Positions 49,512-61,960 of a DNA stretch of 64,000 bases are shown piece after piece (positions within the stretch are counted from its first letter, which is position 1; each line of letters starts with the position of its first letter). The DNA comes from Eumeta japonica (lineage: Eukaryota > Arthropoda > Insecta > Lepidoptera > Psychidae): NCBI GenBank assembly GCA_005406025.1, contig BGZK01001258.1, positions 62,001 through 126,000 on the forward strand, in the 5' to 3' direction. Below the pieces are notes generated by a model. It was given only the letters and a program-made list of their open reading frames with translations. It had not been told where the DNA came from and did no database searches. The position numbers and the translations under genes are program-made.

Positions 49512-50160
49512 ACAAAGAGTTACCTTCAAAAATAAAATGTGTACATTCCTATGTCTGTAACCCTGGTATTACGCTATCGAGACGAATTGAATATTCTTCA
49601 GTATCAGCTTTTTCGAAACTCTATTTCCTTGTAGGAAAAATAATTTAATATTTCGTTTTACATAAGCTCCAAGTAACGGCGAATGACAAATTCAATTAGT
49701 TTCAACAACATCGAAGCGTCTAGCATAAGTAATATTTATTTATCTTCGACGACCAATATACATTCAACTTATAAATAACTTAATCGTGTTTGTGCGGTGT
49801 GGGTCAATTACGAGCTGCACCGAAAACAATACAAACGTAGATTTCTCTTTAACGACCAACTTCATTGTGTTTGTTTTTCGGTTGAACTCTCGTTTCATGT
49901 TAACCCCTCCGCGGCACACCCGTCAACAAACGTCAGAATTTAAGGCCCTCAAATTGCCAATACAAACAATTCCAAAAGTGAATCTGACTGCATTATAAAT
50001 CTATTGGTTCAACACATACTTAGTCGATTGATTTTGTGTACTCAGATAAAGGTATGTTTTATAAAAACTTTTATAATTGAAATATTTTCTTTCGGTATTA
50101 TCTGTTTCGTATAATTTTTTATGCTTTCAAAATAAACGACACTATAATTTTTTTATAAGC
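49512..50160. other. stretch without a supported gene
   Basis: The 70-codon ORF at 49786-49998 has no motif. Confidence 0.35.
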
Positions 50161-50169
50161 AACGTCACG

Positions 50170-50623
50170 TTATTCTCGCAATCGAGATAAGAGTGGGTGA
50201 GCGGGCGTTGGCTCGGTCGAAGTCGTCTGCGGCCTGAGGCCAGTAGGCCCCGGCGCATCGACACGATTGGCCGTCGCAAGCGCAGCTTCGCTTTTTATCC
50301 CTTTTGTTTATTCCAATACCGTTCGTGAACTGTCTTTATTTCGTTCATTACGCGCTAGTGATGCAGTAGTAATTCAGTTTCATTTTCGTGTTCGCGAAAC
50401 GATGACACTCTCGGCCGGAACTCGTTTCAAGCGCAGAAATCTCAGTGGTGATTTTTTCGACAGTGCCTGAGCGGACTACGTGATCGGTATCGAGTTCGAC
50501 GATTTATACGTTTCCACGATTGTTGTAGTTACGTCGTTGTTGAAGTTATCAGCCGTCATTACTTATCGCGCCTCGACGTGGACCGTCAGCAATCTGTGCT
50601 ATCGTAGCGGATACGGATATTGA
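50170..50623 (+). promoter_or_regulatory. CpG-rich promoter and 5' UTR region
   Basis: About 450 bases rich in CpG (gtgagcgggcgttggctcgg, ggccccggcgcatcgacacg) with an initiator-like TTCAGTTTC at 50373-50381. It leads directly into a candidate first coding exon. An ORF of 67 codons (50267-50470) inside would be an upstream ORF at most. Confidence 0.45.
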
Positions 50624-50687
50624 ATGAGTCAGCTCACCGGAGTCGGGATCGTCAGCGTTGTGAACGTGCTGCCCACTATACAGGAAG
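50624..50687 (+). CDS. candidate first coding exon (21 codons, then donor)
   Basis: ATG at 50624 is preceded directly by an in-frame TGA (50621-50623). The frame reads MSQLTGVGIVSVVNVLPTIQ, then E and one base, up to the donor GGAAG|gtagag at 50688, so the next exon must start in phase 1. The position at the 3' edge of a CpG-rich leader fits an isoform-specific N-terminus. The protein is not recognised and no next exon was found with confidence. Confidence 0.4.
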
Positions 50688-52020
50688 GTAGAGTTCGTGT
50701 ATATCAAACCTCTTGTATATTAGACCTCGTGTATATTAAACCTCCTGTATTTTTATTGAATAGTAACAAAAAAAAAAAGTAATCGCCTTCTATATATCTC
50801 CATACAATAAAGTTAATATTAATGTTATCACAGTAATTTGTTGTAATTTTAATTGTAGTTTATTTTGACGATTCAATTTGCGAGAGCTGCGTTAAATTTA
50901 ATGTAAACAATTTCTGAAGGAGAATCATATTCAACAGGCCCGAGTTCCATCGGTTCGATGCGGATTAACCGTTGCAACGGGCGAGAGTCTGCATCATCGA
51001 TTTTAATGATGTACGAGGAGACCGTTGCTGTCTATTATTATGTATCTATTGATTCAAGAAAGCCTTACTCTGTTCGTTTTGTTAGATAAAAGTAATGTCA
51101 TCCCGTTCGATAAGGATAGTTTCTATGTATTTGTGGCGTCGTTTGAGCACCTACGTCAATGTTTTCCTAAAATTGTGATATCTCGCAAAATTGAATTGCG
51201 GAATGCCAAACGCCAAAGGAAATCACTCGAGTGAGCTTGTTACTCGAGCAGTCGATATATGGTCTATGTAGTATTTTTGTTTGATGTCAGTCTTATCTAT
51301 CGAATATGTATTATTTTGAAGTTATGTTATTGATTGATATACGGTTAATATCTAGAAGAAATGTGCTATTTTATTTTACCTAATTTCAATAAAACTCTTT
51401 CTTTTTTAAAACAAACATCAATAGGTTGATACCATCATTATATAAAAAAACAAAAGTGTATTGTGTAAAATGTGAAAAATACTTAACAATCCTAAGAATG
51501 CAGTCCGTTGAAACATTTTATGGTTCTATATATTATACGCACCTTATACGTATTTATGGTCATTAGGTGCTCAGGTGCTCCGAGCGGTCGGCAAGCCGTC
51601 GTAGCAGGTTCGATGACCCGCGAGGCACAGATTAAATCATGTACTTTTAATTCTACTGCGACTTGCACCGACCACACCTTTGAATATTTAAGCTTCATGT
51701 CCTTTCTCTTTATTTCGTTATAACCACGCTACGCTTAAAAGTCGTAAACGTGATGTTATTGTATATAGTTGAACTATGGTTGCGCATACGACTTGCTACA
51801 TTCTAATTGTATTTATATAGAAAAACAATATAAGTTATTAAAATCGCATAAGTTGCCAAGTATGGTTTAAACTATGTCAAAATAAAGTTTTTATGGACGT
51901 ATACAAAGCAAATTTTAACCTGTTATAAGGGAATAGCCTGCTAGTTATTCCGACATTTTTATGGTGTGGCTTTACTGCATTTTTCTGTATTCCAAGTCCA
52001 GTTCAAGCGGACACGGTCGG
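50688..52020. other. presumed intron or spacer, no supported gene
   Basis: A GC-richer patch at 51565-51625 has a box B-like ggttcgatgacc, possibly a worn tRNA-derived repeat. The remainder is AT-rich. Confidence 0.35.
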
Positions 52021-52033
52021 ACTGTGGCGCGCC

Positions 52034-52040
52034 TATAAAT
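52034..52040 (+). promoter_or_regulatory. TATA box
   Basis: TATAAAT preceded by gcgcgcc. The start codon of a candidate exon lies 41 bases downstream at 52075, so transcription would begin near 52062-52066 with a very short leader. Confidence 0.4.
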
Positions 52041-52074
52041 TATTACCTGGAACCTTGGCAGGTCACCGCGTATC

Positions 52075-52186
52075 ATGGCCACTAACAATAAGGCACTAGA
52101 ACATACTTTTGAGAGTTGGGTCCTTTTGTCATCGAGGTGCATTAAATGGTACACGAGCCGACGCCGTCGCTGGAACGTGTTCTGCC
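52075..52186 (+). CDS. candidate first exon behind a TATA box (37 codons, then donor)
   Basis: ATG at 52075 is in good context (tatcATGG). The frame reads MATNNKALEHTFESWVLLSS, followed by an Arg-rich segment (KWYTSRRRRWNVFC), and meets a strong donor CTGCC|gtgagt at 52187 in phase 1. The next in-frame stop lies shortly after the donor, so the frame needs splicing to continue. A second ATG in another frame (52146, preceded by TAA) gives MVHEPTPSLERVL to the same donor. The phase matches the exon ending at 50687, so both could splice to one shared downstream exon. Not recognised. Confidence 0.4.
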
Positions 52187-52192
52187 GTGAGT

Positions 52193-53055
52193 CATTCGTG
52201 TAAGTTGCTAAATTTTGTACGTTAAGAATTTATAATAAATACTACTTTGAGTTTCTTTTTTCTATTATTTCGTTTTTAAATATCGTATAAAAATTTATTG
52301 TTTTGAATTGAAAACGTCTATAGGCACGTTAGGCGATTTTCGAATGGTTAAAATCTTTGAGTTTGCTTCATCGCAATGCCCGTGTTAACAGTTTATACAA
52401 CGTGCTGCTGACGTTTTCCGTTAACTTTGGCAAACGACTCTACTGATGATAACTATCATAAATTCTTAAATAGCTTACGTCTAAAAAGGATATTTGAATT
52501 TTTTAAACTTTTCAAACAGAATAAATCAATGTCTAGTGCGATTAGGCCCTTTACACAAATGGCAAAGTGATATCATCGCTATTGGTGCGCGGGGTGCGGG
52601 CCGCGGGCACGAATAAGTACATAGAATAGTATTTCGTGTCGTGGGCGGCCGTCTCACGACGGAACACGTGCAGCGAGAAGTGGCTGTGGTGCATAATACT
52701 TTAGATTACTTGATGCAAGAACGAAAAATAAACATAGTCTTTGTGAATTTACAAAAAATCTCAATACTCAAGCATTTCTGAATACATTTTCTTTGACAAC
52801 TTTTGATAGTTGTCATCATTAGAGTCGTTTGTCAAAATTATTGGAAAACGTCAAGATCACATTGTATATGAAGTAACGATATATGTGAAAACTTTGTTTA
52901 TGTCAAAATCAAAATTTTTAAATTTATTCCGATTGCAACATTATTGTTGGTTTGTTTAAATTAAAAGGGTTCAATTGTGTGCTTAATACCTTTATGGACA
53001 GCTTTTATTGTTTCAAATTTACAGCGCTTGCGCAGCCAATCATGTATTTTGATTA
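52193..53055. other. presumed intron or spacer with a CpG-rich patch at 52580-52690
   Basis: The patch (gtgcgcggggtgcgggccgc, then gtgggcggccgtctcacgac) contains a CACGTG E-box at 52665-52670 and could be another promoter or enhancer. No exon is visible. Confidence 0.35.
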
Positions 53056-53060
53056 ATAAA

Positions 53061-53068
53061 TGTGTGTG

Positions 53069-53136
<68 letters not shown>

Positions 53137-53143
53137 TGTGTGT
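53061..53143. repeat. (GT)n-(GTGC)n compound microsatellite
   Basis: About ten TG units, then some fifteen TGCG units, then TG again, all alternating purine-pyrimidine. Confidence 0.95.
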
Positions 53144-53978
53144 ATAATTGTAATGTGTGTGTGTATAATTGTTAATGATTTTAATTTACAAATTATGATA
53201 TTTTAGTTTTTGATATCACAGATTAATTTGAAAATTCCAAAAAAAAAATTTATAATTTTTAATATTTGCTAAAAATATAAAATATAATTTTATATTTCGT
53301 TTTTTTTTGGAAGGACATTTGTTATACATAAATTAATAACTCGCTTTCATGGGAATTCTTGTTAATCGACCGAATTGACTTTTCGGTCGTTGGTACACAC
53401 ACGATCGTCGGTTTTATATTTTTAGAATTTTATATATACATATATATATTTCTACGTGCATGTAGTTTTACAATGTTCTCCTTCATTAATGCAAGGAAAA
53501 TATTTTCTGACGTGTTATTTCAGGTTAAAATCTCTTCACATTAAAATTTAAGTTGTTAACGTTTGCGTTTCGAATTTCATTTCGGGCCCCCTTTTAGGGT
53601 CGTTTGGGAAAATGAGCAATACACAGTATACGAACGGCCCCTAGTTTCATAAATCCGATATCGAAATCTTGCAACGGGGTATCTTATTTATCATCAAGCC
53701 TTCTAAGATTGTGCGTTCCATATCACTTCTATAATACGCATTATCTTTAAAATGCAACGCTTTATAATATCTCAGATAACGTTATCTACTACGTCTATCT
53801 TAATACGTAAAACATTGATTTCTCCCCTTCTATATTTATCGCCGAAGGAATTGCGACTGTCTGGTGGTGAATGCGCGGGAGTAAAACGAGTAAAGTTTTA
53901 AGTTTATGCGAATAAAACAGCATAAATATAATATTAATGCATTAAATGTGTGAAATAAACGAGGAGCTGTGTGTTGTC

Positions 53979-54014
<36 letters not shown>

Positions 54015-55860
54015 TGACTGATAAAATTTTCGGTTGCAACGATATTTATAATATTTATGTGACTGTGGCGGTAGTCCGTACCACCGTCGACTTAATTAAA
54101 GATAAATGTATTCGTTTTTCGATTCTGTTTTTAACGTCGATTCATCGCAAGCTATATTAAAGTTCATACAAATATCGTATACCGGCCGTCCCTCACTTTG
54201 ATCATGATAATGTTAATAAAAAAACAATGTTCTTTATTTTCACGGATATTAAAAAGAAATGAGTCTTAATCTACATTATTTAAATTATTCGTCTAATAGA
54301 CTAGTCATTTAAAAATGGTACTTTTCATCATCTCAAATCTCATTTAAACTGAGTGGGGTAGAATTGGAAATCTCACATCAACTTTTAAAGAGTATACATT
54401 AATATATAGATAGTAAAAAAATGAATATTTTTTTCTTTAACTAGAACGTAGTAATATTTGTTTACTGTCTATGGATCCTAGATTTTACTAAATTTAAATA
54501 AATTCATTGTATTATTTTCGGGCTTTATAAAAATAAAATTCCTTTAAGAACTATAACATAAAGCTCACTTGTGATTTATTACGACGTATTTTTCAGCGCT
54601 TTTTATAAAAGATTTCAGATCAGACTTCAAATTCATGTTTCCTTACTTACTGTTATTCTTGCTACACATACATACATGTATCCCTACATATGCAGTCGGT
54701 TTTTATGTATATTTTCGAATTATCAAATATTACGCCTTAGAAATAATAATAGTGTCTAGGTGAAATTATTTAATAGAAGATTTGCTATCAAATAATTTCA
54801 TAATTTATTTATATTTGGAAAAAATCATTTTTTCTAAAAGTTTTTCGAGTTGATGAATAGTTAAATTCAACAGTTTAACCAGTCAACCGTTTCCAACTTT
54901 AATTAAAGTTTATTAAAAGTCCGTCTTTCAAAATGTATATTTTAGAACAATGAAAAAGATTGCGACAATCATATCATTCAAATAATTAACGCTGATTATA
55001 GAATGACTTCTCGAGGTATGTAATTTTGCCATTCGACTCGTTTAAAAACCATTTATTTTCTGCATTATCGGTAAATTCACGACGAACGTCGTAGTAACTA
55101 GACTCGCGACCAGCCAACAAATATACAACTTATTTGGTGAAAATATTAAAATACGAAAAAAGGCTGTGGCCTGCATCTTCAACCGGTCATAATAACTTCT
55201 TTAATTCTAATCTTGTTACATATTAGATAATCTCATTCTGAAGTTCCAAAAACCTATTACAATTGACTCAGTAAGTTAGGTAACTATCACAGATTTTTTT
55301 CTAATCGAAAGTCTCGAGTTCTTATGCAAAATTAAATCTCAAAGGTTGTCTCGTGTCTTGAAAAGCTCAGGCGTATGTCTTATAAGTTTTTGACTCTGTG
55401 ATTGAAATTTTTCAGTCAGAATCATGGTATAATTATATGTATCATAGTGTTACAATCTTCTTAGATCGCTCTATAAAAATCCACTGTCAGCGGTAAATTG
55501 GTGATTATGGCAGCACATCTTTCGCACCTGCTACCCGACATTACACGGGTCTAGATATTTTCGACGTCTGGACATTTACATAATTGAAATTTAGATGTCT
55601 AGCAAAGGTTAAGTCGATGCGATGGACCCTTATAAAATCGGTATTTTAAATACAAGTCACGGTCGGCCTTTCCGTTGTACGTGTTGATAATGTTAACTTT
55701 ATTTTCCGGTCCCGGTGGCGTTAGCCTGAGAGAAATCCTAATTGAGTAACTCACGAAGTTAACCCATATTGCCTTTTTTCGTTGAATTTAAAATGTTTAT
55801 TAATTTTAAGACTTAAAACGCATACCTCCTAAAAGTCCCATGTTCACGTAATGGTTAACT
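53144..55860. other. AT-rich stretch with a second (TG)n repeat, no supported gene
   Basis: (TG)n then (TA)n at 53977-54010. Nothing else recognisable. Confidence 0.4.
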
Positions 55861-55900
55861 AAGTTTTTTTTTTGTGTGTATGATGAGTTCTACATTTCAG

Positions 55901-56257
55901 AAATATTTAAGTTATCACGGTGAAACTAGTGAAAAATTGTGTACGATGAGGTAAGCTTCCTCACGTCAAGTATCGCTTTATTTTTAGTCGGTTTTCCAAT
56001 AACAGTGCGCTATATTCGTTTCACCTTGACGCATGCCCGATCTTCGTGTTCCGGTGCATTTTTCATCGTACCGACGTTAGCCTTTATCGATACCCCGTCG
56101 TTTGCACTGTAAACACGATCGTGTCAGCTTGTGCCACGACAAAAATAATGCCGAGCTATCCGAACCCTGCGATTACATCACGGCAAACGACGAAGGGTCA
56201 GGAGGTGGAGGTCACGGCTATGTTGACGGTGGAATCACGTGTATTCCAAAATGTTGA
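55901..56257 (+). CDS. candidate internal and terminal exon pair of an unidentified gene
   Basis: Exon 55901-55950 has a textbook acceptor (T-rich tract, tacatttcag) and donor (gatgag|gtaagc). Only one frame is open: KYLSYHGETSEKLCTM plus two bases (AG). A following acceptor gtgtcag ends at 56127. Joining there keeps the phase (AG+C = Ser) and gives LCHDKNNAELSEPCDYITAN, then a Gly-rich stretch and GGITCIPKC before a stop at 56255-56257. The result is acidic and cysteine-containing and looks protein-like. An alternative acceptor at 56080 also keeps phase but enters a different frame that is open to 56294. The protein is not recognised. Confidence 0.3.
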
Positions 56258-56299
56258 CTGGCGTTGCGTCAGTATAACTTGTGACCTATCGTAACACGT

Positions 56300-58730
56300 C
56301 CATAGACAATTAACTTTATTTTTTTATGCTGTGTAAAAGCAAAAGTCTCTGTTGTTTAATTAGATGCCGGTTTGGATGAATGCTTGTCGCTGTTAAATTT
56401 GTGTTGTTTTTTTTTCAAGTATCTTGTTTGTTTTCTATAGTTTCACGCATTTACATCTTAGTTAATGTATTTACGCAGTTTAAAGTCTGCAAGTCGATTT
56501 ACGTGCCACCATTTGAACTGTGCATGTACGTGTGTTCAAATCTACGAGGCTACAGTATGCTGACGGCCTTGGCCCGATTGCAGCCAGGAAGGCCAGTCCA
56601 TTGTACGACTCTTCAACGATGAACACTAGGCACGTCGTGTCTGGGCTCGCATTGATGGACTGTCACTGTATCGGCTGAACAGTATTTAGGCATGAATAAC
56701 AATATATATACTAAATAGGAGTGAATTAATATTACAAGAAGGAGGCATATTTGTGTTATTAGTTTAAAACCTTTGTAGATGAATTTTGCTCTTAAAATAC
56801 TTCATCAATGTCAACTATTTATTTTTACTCAACTACAGTACAGGAGTGTATAAGGATAATAAGTTTAACAGTCTATGTATAAGATATGTGTATGTTTCAT
56901 TGTAGCCCAAAAACTACTGAACCGATTTTAGCAAATAGGGTGTGAATTGTATCGTATCTACCGTTAGAAATCTCATATACTACCTTTTTCGACCAAAAAA
57001 CTAGTAGTGACGTAAAAATAATATAATAGAAAAAGAAATTGCCATGAGATCGAGCGCGATGACATTCGACAGGTCGTTTTTTTTAAAAAAACTGTTTATT
57101 GTTTAAATTAATAGGATAGATATATGTGTACATGGTTACATTCACGTGTTTGACATGATAGGGTTGATTTAAATATTTCATCATGTTTATGTATATAAAA
57201 ATGATGAAAGATTCAAATCAGACTTATTATTATATAAAAGTAAGTATCATTATTTAGATTACAAATTCATATTAAGAAAGTTTTGTATTTAATTAACATG
57301 TAATTTAGTCAATAATTTTGGCAATTGGCAGATGTATGTAGTGTCGAGTCAAAACACTCGGAGGATCTGTGACCTAGATATGAGAAAACTTGAATAAAAT
57401 CTCACGATAAAAGTGCGTTAACAGAATTCTCTCGACTACGTAACTTTAGTTCTGTAAGTGAATACAATTTTGACATGAATCTTTGTCAATAATAGTATTG
57501 CACAAGAAAATCCACAGTGCCTCCCCGATCGACCTACCTATTCATTGTAAACGGTTCCAGAATTCATTGTACATTGCGTCTGTTTTATTTACAAAAACTG
57601 CAATGTGTAGCGAATTTTGTGGGTGTTTATTATATTTTATTACTCATTTTCTATACGAATCTAACAAGGCCTTTATGATTATATTTCATCAAAAAGTGTC
57701 AAAAATTTAAACAAACTAAAACGGACTTCGAAAAAATAATTAAAAATTATAAAATAAGCTAGTTGATTATTCCTATAAGCGGTTTACATTTTTCATCTAG
57801 CCATTATTCATTAGTTTACAAATTTGAAGAGGAGAAAATCATGTTCAGAAAGTAGTGATGATATTTTTATTATTATGTATTATTGTAACGATACTAATAT
57901 TAAGTTAAACTTTTTTAGCTTCTTCTTGTAATATAACGATATTGTAAATTTAAAACGTAATGTGCTAAAACTAAGAACACAAGTACATATAATAAATAAG
58001 CTGTTATTTATTTTCCTTGGTTCAAAAAAGGATTCATTTTCTTATTTTCATCCTAAAATTGTGAACTTTATGCTTTTTGCAATTTAAAAAAAATGCGTAA
58101 TGTCATAAATTTTGTGATAATGAAATGAGGTATTTAAAATAAATATATTGCTTCGCATACTAGTCTAAACAAATGTTGGCCTAAATAAGCCCAGAGTTAT
58201 TGGAAATGCTGACTCGATCTAGGCGTTGCTTCGTTCCCTAGCTCTATCATTGTTTATTTACGTTAATGCTTATTGGCGTATGTGATCAATAAACGAACAT
58301 TGCATACGCTCAATGGCTGACTCAGTTCCTAGTGATAAAATGTTTCTTACTAGCACGCATGATTCACTTATTTGCGTTCAGTCATCAATTGATGATATCA
58401 CTTTGAGTTCGTTTTTCGTATTTGCAGCAGGGCCGTATGTAATAAAAACAGTTTTAGGACTCTCAAACATGAAAATTGTACCGTTTTCTATAATCGAAAA
58501 CTAACTGGCCACTAGTATTTTCTGCTTCCAAAAAAAAAAAAGGCAAATTATTTTGAGTTCGCTATTTGTTGCCACTATTAAAATTTATTCCCCGTTTTCG
58601 CGCATAAGGTTAAATGCCATCGTTGTATTTGTTATATAAATAAATAGTACAGCTCTATTAGCTATCCGGCTGTGGTTTTGGCCGCGTGGAATACAGAACG
58701 TATTCCTTCACATTTTACACAGATTGACCT
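56300..58730. other. AT-rich stretch without a supported gene
   Basis: A reversed tail motif (aaaactactgaaccgatttt near 56909-56928) marks a remnant of the GAT/CCGG repeat family or a related retroelement. ORFs at 57483-57710 and 58313-58504 carry no motif. Confidence 0.4.
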
Positions 58731-58734
58731 TACC

Positions 58735-58830
58735 GTCCATTTCAACTTTATTCCACTCCTCCATCCTGAGCTCGGTGTTGCTCCCGATTCCGATCCCGGT
58801 TACGCTCTTGATTTTAATCTATTTTTATCC
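58735..58830 (+). repeat. degenerate GAT/CCGG array (family copy 4)
   Basis: Units such as tcctgagctcggtgttgctc and ccgattccgatcccggttac match the arrays at 25065 and 34050. No tail was found next to it. Confidence 0.6.
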
Positions 58831-60340
58831 CACCATAAGCATATACTACGGAGACCGAATTTTCTTATATAAAATTTAAATGTTTCAAAACATGGCAATG
58901 TTAAGTATAAAATTATTGTCGTGTCTCTCCTATTTTATATTTCCGCGTATTTTATTTTGAAAGAATAAATCTCATGTTGACGTTCCTGCATTCCTATGAA
59001 CCATGTAAATAAATAAAGTGTAATGACGGTTGCATTTGAACTTATATTTATCTATTGTCGAACTGATATTATGTCAATTTGTTGTTTATTGCTTTAATCA
59101 CTATGACCAGTTCAAGTTTAAGCGCCTGTGTTTTGTGCTGAAAGTATTTCCTTTAAATTGCATCCGTTTATTTAGTCACGTGAACATCGAAAGTCATACG
59201 TAATGTTTGAAGTCCGCGTCTCGAGAATATTTCACATGAAAATATTTCTTCTGTAAAAAAAACCCACACGACCGATAGGTTTGTAGGTGCAGAAGATAGG
59301 AATTCTTGGCCCGCATTCAAGTCCTGCTTCGGTGTGAGTGATAGCATCGGTGTCACGCACATGTACATCTTTTATTTACTTTTTTGCTGTCGTTGAATAA
59401 CGACCATCTGCGACTTAGTGCGCGACGAAAGGGTATCATCCTTTTTTTTTTCCCTTGTAGACATTTTATAGATTACCAAAAAAAAAATTGTTTTGGATGT
59501 GTCAAAGTTTTTCGACATGGCGGTTTAAGCTGTATAATAGACTGATCAGTCAAAATATCCTTATTTGAGTGTATAGTTTTATTTTTTTTACTGTTTCGTT
59601 ATTATTTTAGTATTTTTTAAAATTCCAAATGGTAATGATTGATGTTATTAATAAACGAGTTATTGTAAAAAAAAATACTAAGAAACTAATATCACGAAAT
59701 GTTCATATAACGGCCAACGTCTAGGCGTTACACAATGTCCCTAAATCAAACACCAAACAATTAATGTCAACAATCATTTGCACGCTCCAAGTAGTGAGGT
59801 CTATTCAGTTATTTGATTGCGTTAGTATTCGCAATGCTTTTGATATGGAGTGTATAACGTCTATTTGGATAACCTGCACAAGTTAAATAATTGCGTTTTA
59901 GAATAAGGTGTAATATTTTTTTTGTATTACAGTCCTTATCCATACTAATATGCAATTAAAAATATGGAATTGAGGTAGATTATATGTTTGTTCCTTTTTT
60001 ACAGCTTAATTGTTCCACATTTGTTTCCATATTAATGATTTGTAAATGTGTTACGAAGATTCATAACGAGAATATATGATACGAGTATTTTTATCTTAAT
60101 AATCATCAATGGAGAATAGATTTTTTTTATTAGTTGTACGAATATGAGCCGGTGATTGGGATTCGAAATGGAACCAAAAAAGTGGAGATCTATTTATTGT
60201 ACGTCTGCGCAGGCGAAGCTGTAAGCTAAACATCGTACGTTGACTATAAGAAGTGTGATAATTATCCGACCTGTCAAAGGTTGGGGACAAGTATTGCAAC
60301 GGAATTGAGCTATCTTCAAGTTATTAATATATCTACTAAA
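58831..60340. other. AT-rich stretch without a supported gene
   Basis: Only short ORFs and homopolymer runs. Confidence 0.4.
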
Positions 60341-60439
60341 ACTTTGATGCCTTCAGAAATAATCTTTCAACGCATCCCACTTAGTACGCGCTCATTATAA
60401 TCCATCTTTATTACACACGAAAGTAGATTTGTATAGTTA

Positions 60440-60700
60440 CGGTAGTCCAATAGGTGGTCGCGTGAGTGGAACGGCGCGGAGGTGCAGGCGCGGCGACCGC
60501 TCTCGGCAAGGTCGACGAACGACTTTCGCACGCCGCGCCGCCCCGTCGCGCCGGTCGTCCGTTGTGTCTGTGCGCCGGCGCACGTAACTATGCCAACGTT
60601 CTCGTTGAAACAGGATAGTACCATGTTTGTATCACGCGTCCACGGACTGAAGAACGCGATTCGCCTATCGCGCTCGTTCTCGTTTGTCACCCAGTTTTTC
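60440..60700. promoter_or_regulatory. CpG island with a 14-bp palindrome, possible promoter
   Basis: Rich in CpG (gaacggcgcggaggtgcagg, cgcacgccgcgccgccccgt) and containing GTGCGCCGGCGCAC at 60570-60583. ORFs of 75 (plus) and 107 (minus) codons cover it, but Arg-rich frames are expected in such DNA. The direction of any transcription is unclear. Confidence 0.35.
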
Positions 60701-61119
60701 TTCTATTAAGATTTATAAGATTCTTCAGGCGACTGATGTGCAATTAAAGTAAGCATTGCATTTGTCGTGGCCACTTTTCAAAAGTAAAAGTCGAATTTCA
60801 TAATACGGGTCCTGTTTGTAATAATGCATTGTTCGAAGTAATAATACATTAAAAATACGCCACGTAACCAAGAATATTCGCATTCACATTAAGATTATTG
60901 AATTTAAGTTTTCCCGCTGATTAAGTAGACCTCGACGAGCTCGTTGGGTATGCGCATATATAAATTTGACATTCAGTTTGTAACATTAATTTCTAGAGTT
61001 TTCCAAAAATAACATCTGACCGTCAGAAATGTTGCGGTAATTTCGTGGCTTAAACCAATATTTGAGTTGCTAGAATTGCCGCGGTGCAAATATTTAGCCG
61101 TATTTCCACATTCATAATA

Positions 61120-61780
61120 TGTGGGGCGTACTATTAATTATTTTTCAAACAATGTTTGAAAAGTAATGAATACATTTGAAAAGGAACTTTGGCTGTAGAA
61201 TATAGTTTTTTCATCTAACTGTCAATTGATCTTACATTCTGGCGTTATTTTAAAAATTGCCTGTCTTCATCACAATGGATTTGAGTCGTGAAAATTATTG
61301 TAGTACGATTTTCTACCATTTTAAGTGTAAACTGACAGCTCAGCAGAGCCTTGCTCGGCTTCGAACTGCTTTTGGCAATAAAGCACCATGAAAAACGACA
61401 ATTTATAACTGATTTACAGAATTCAACTGCGGTCATGTTGATCTCAGTGACGAATTTCCTCATGGTCGCCCGTCCACCGCTGTTAATCACAAAAACAATG
61501 CTCGCCGTATGATCGAAACAGACAGGCATATGACCTACCACGAGATTCGAGATTCTTAGGCATAGGCATGAGTCAAATACAATCAATCCTACACAAACAT
61601 TTGAGTATAAAAACCTGTGATCGCGGGTGGTTCCCACACAATTTGACTGAGGCTCAAAAAACGGACCGCGTCACTTGGTGCAATGCCATGCTTACCAGGT
61701 TCAAGAAAGGGGCGTCAAATTTGGTGCGGGACATAGTAACAGGTGATGAAACATGGATTTATTGCTACGACCCCTAAATA
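61120..61780 (+). mobile_element. 5' half of a second mariner of the same family
   Basis: The left end ggggcgtactattaatta (61122 on) resembles the inverted repeat of the mariner at 21220-22417, and the leader (ggaactttggctgtagaata, then a 'ctggcgttattttaaaaatt' stretch) parallels that element's leader. From ATG at 61275 the frame reads MDLSRENYCSTIFYHFKCKL. It then passes through a stop and shifts to MSQIQSILHKHLSIK, NLTEAQKTDRVTWCNAM and GDETWIYCYDP near 61743-61777, where the similarity ends. The part with the second and third catalytic Asp is missing. Confidence 0.85.
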
Positions 61781-61854
61781 TGATAAAAATTATTTTAAAT
61801 TTGTGTATGAAATATGAAAAAACTTTTTCCCCGACCCTATAAATTAAAATCAAG

Positions 61855-61960
61855 AATGTGACCGGGAGCAGAATCAGAAGCCCTACTATGATCAGATTAA
61901 AAACTAATCCTGAGATCGGGGTTGGGGTTGATAACAAGATGAAGACGAAGGGATAGATGA
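61855..61960 (-). repeat. degenerate GAT/CCGG array (family copy 5)
   Basis: gaccgggagcagaatcagaa, tgatcagatt and cctgagatcggggttggggt follow the same unit pattern as copy 1. Confidence 0.5.

Noticed and set aside
51560..51630. tRNA gene
   Set aside because: A box B-like ggttcgatgacc is present, but box A and a full cloverleaf cannot be drawn.
60367..60709. ORFs of 107 (minus) and 75 (plus) codons over the same bases
   Set aside because: Both lie on a CpG island, overlap each other and show no motif.
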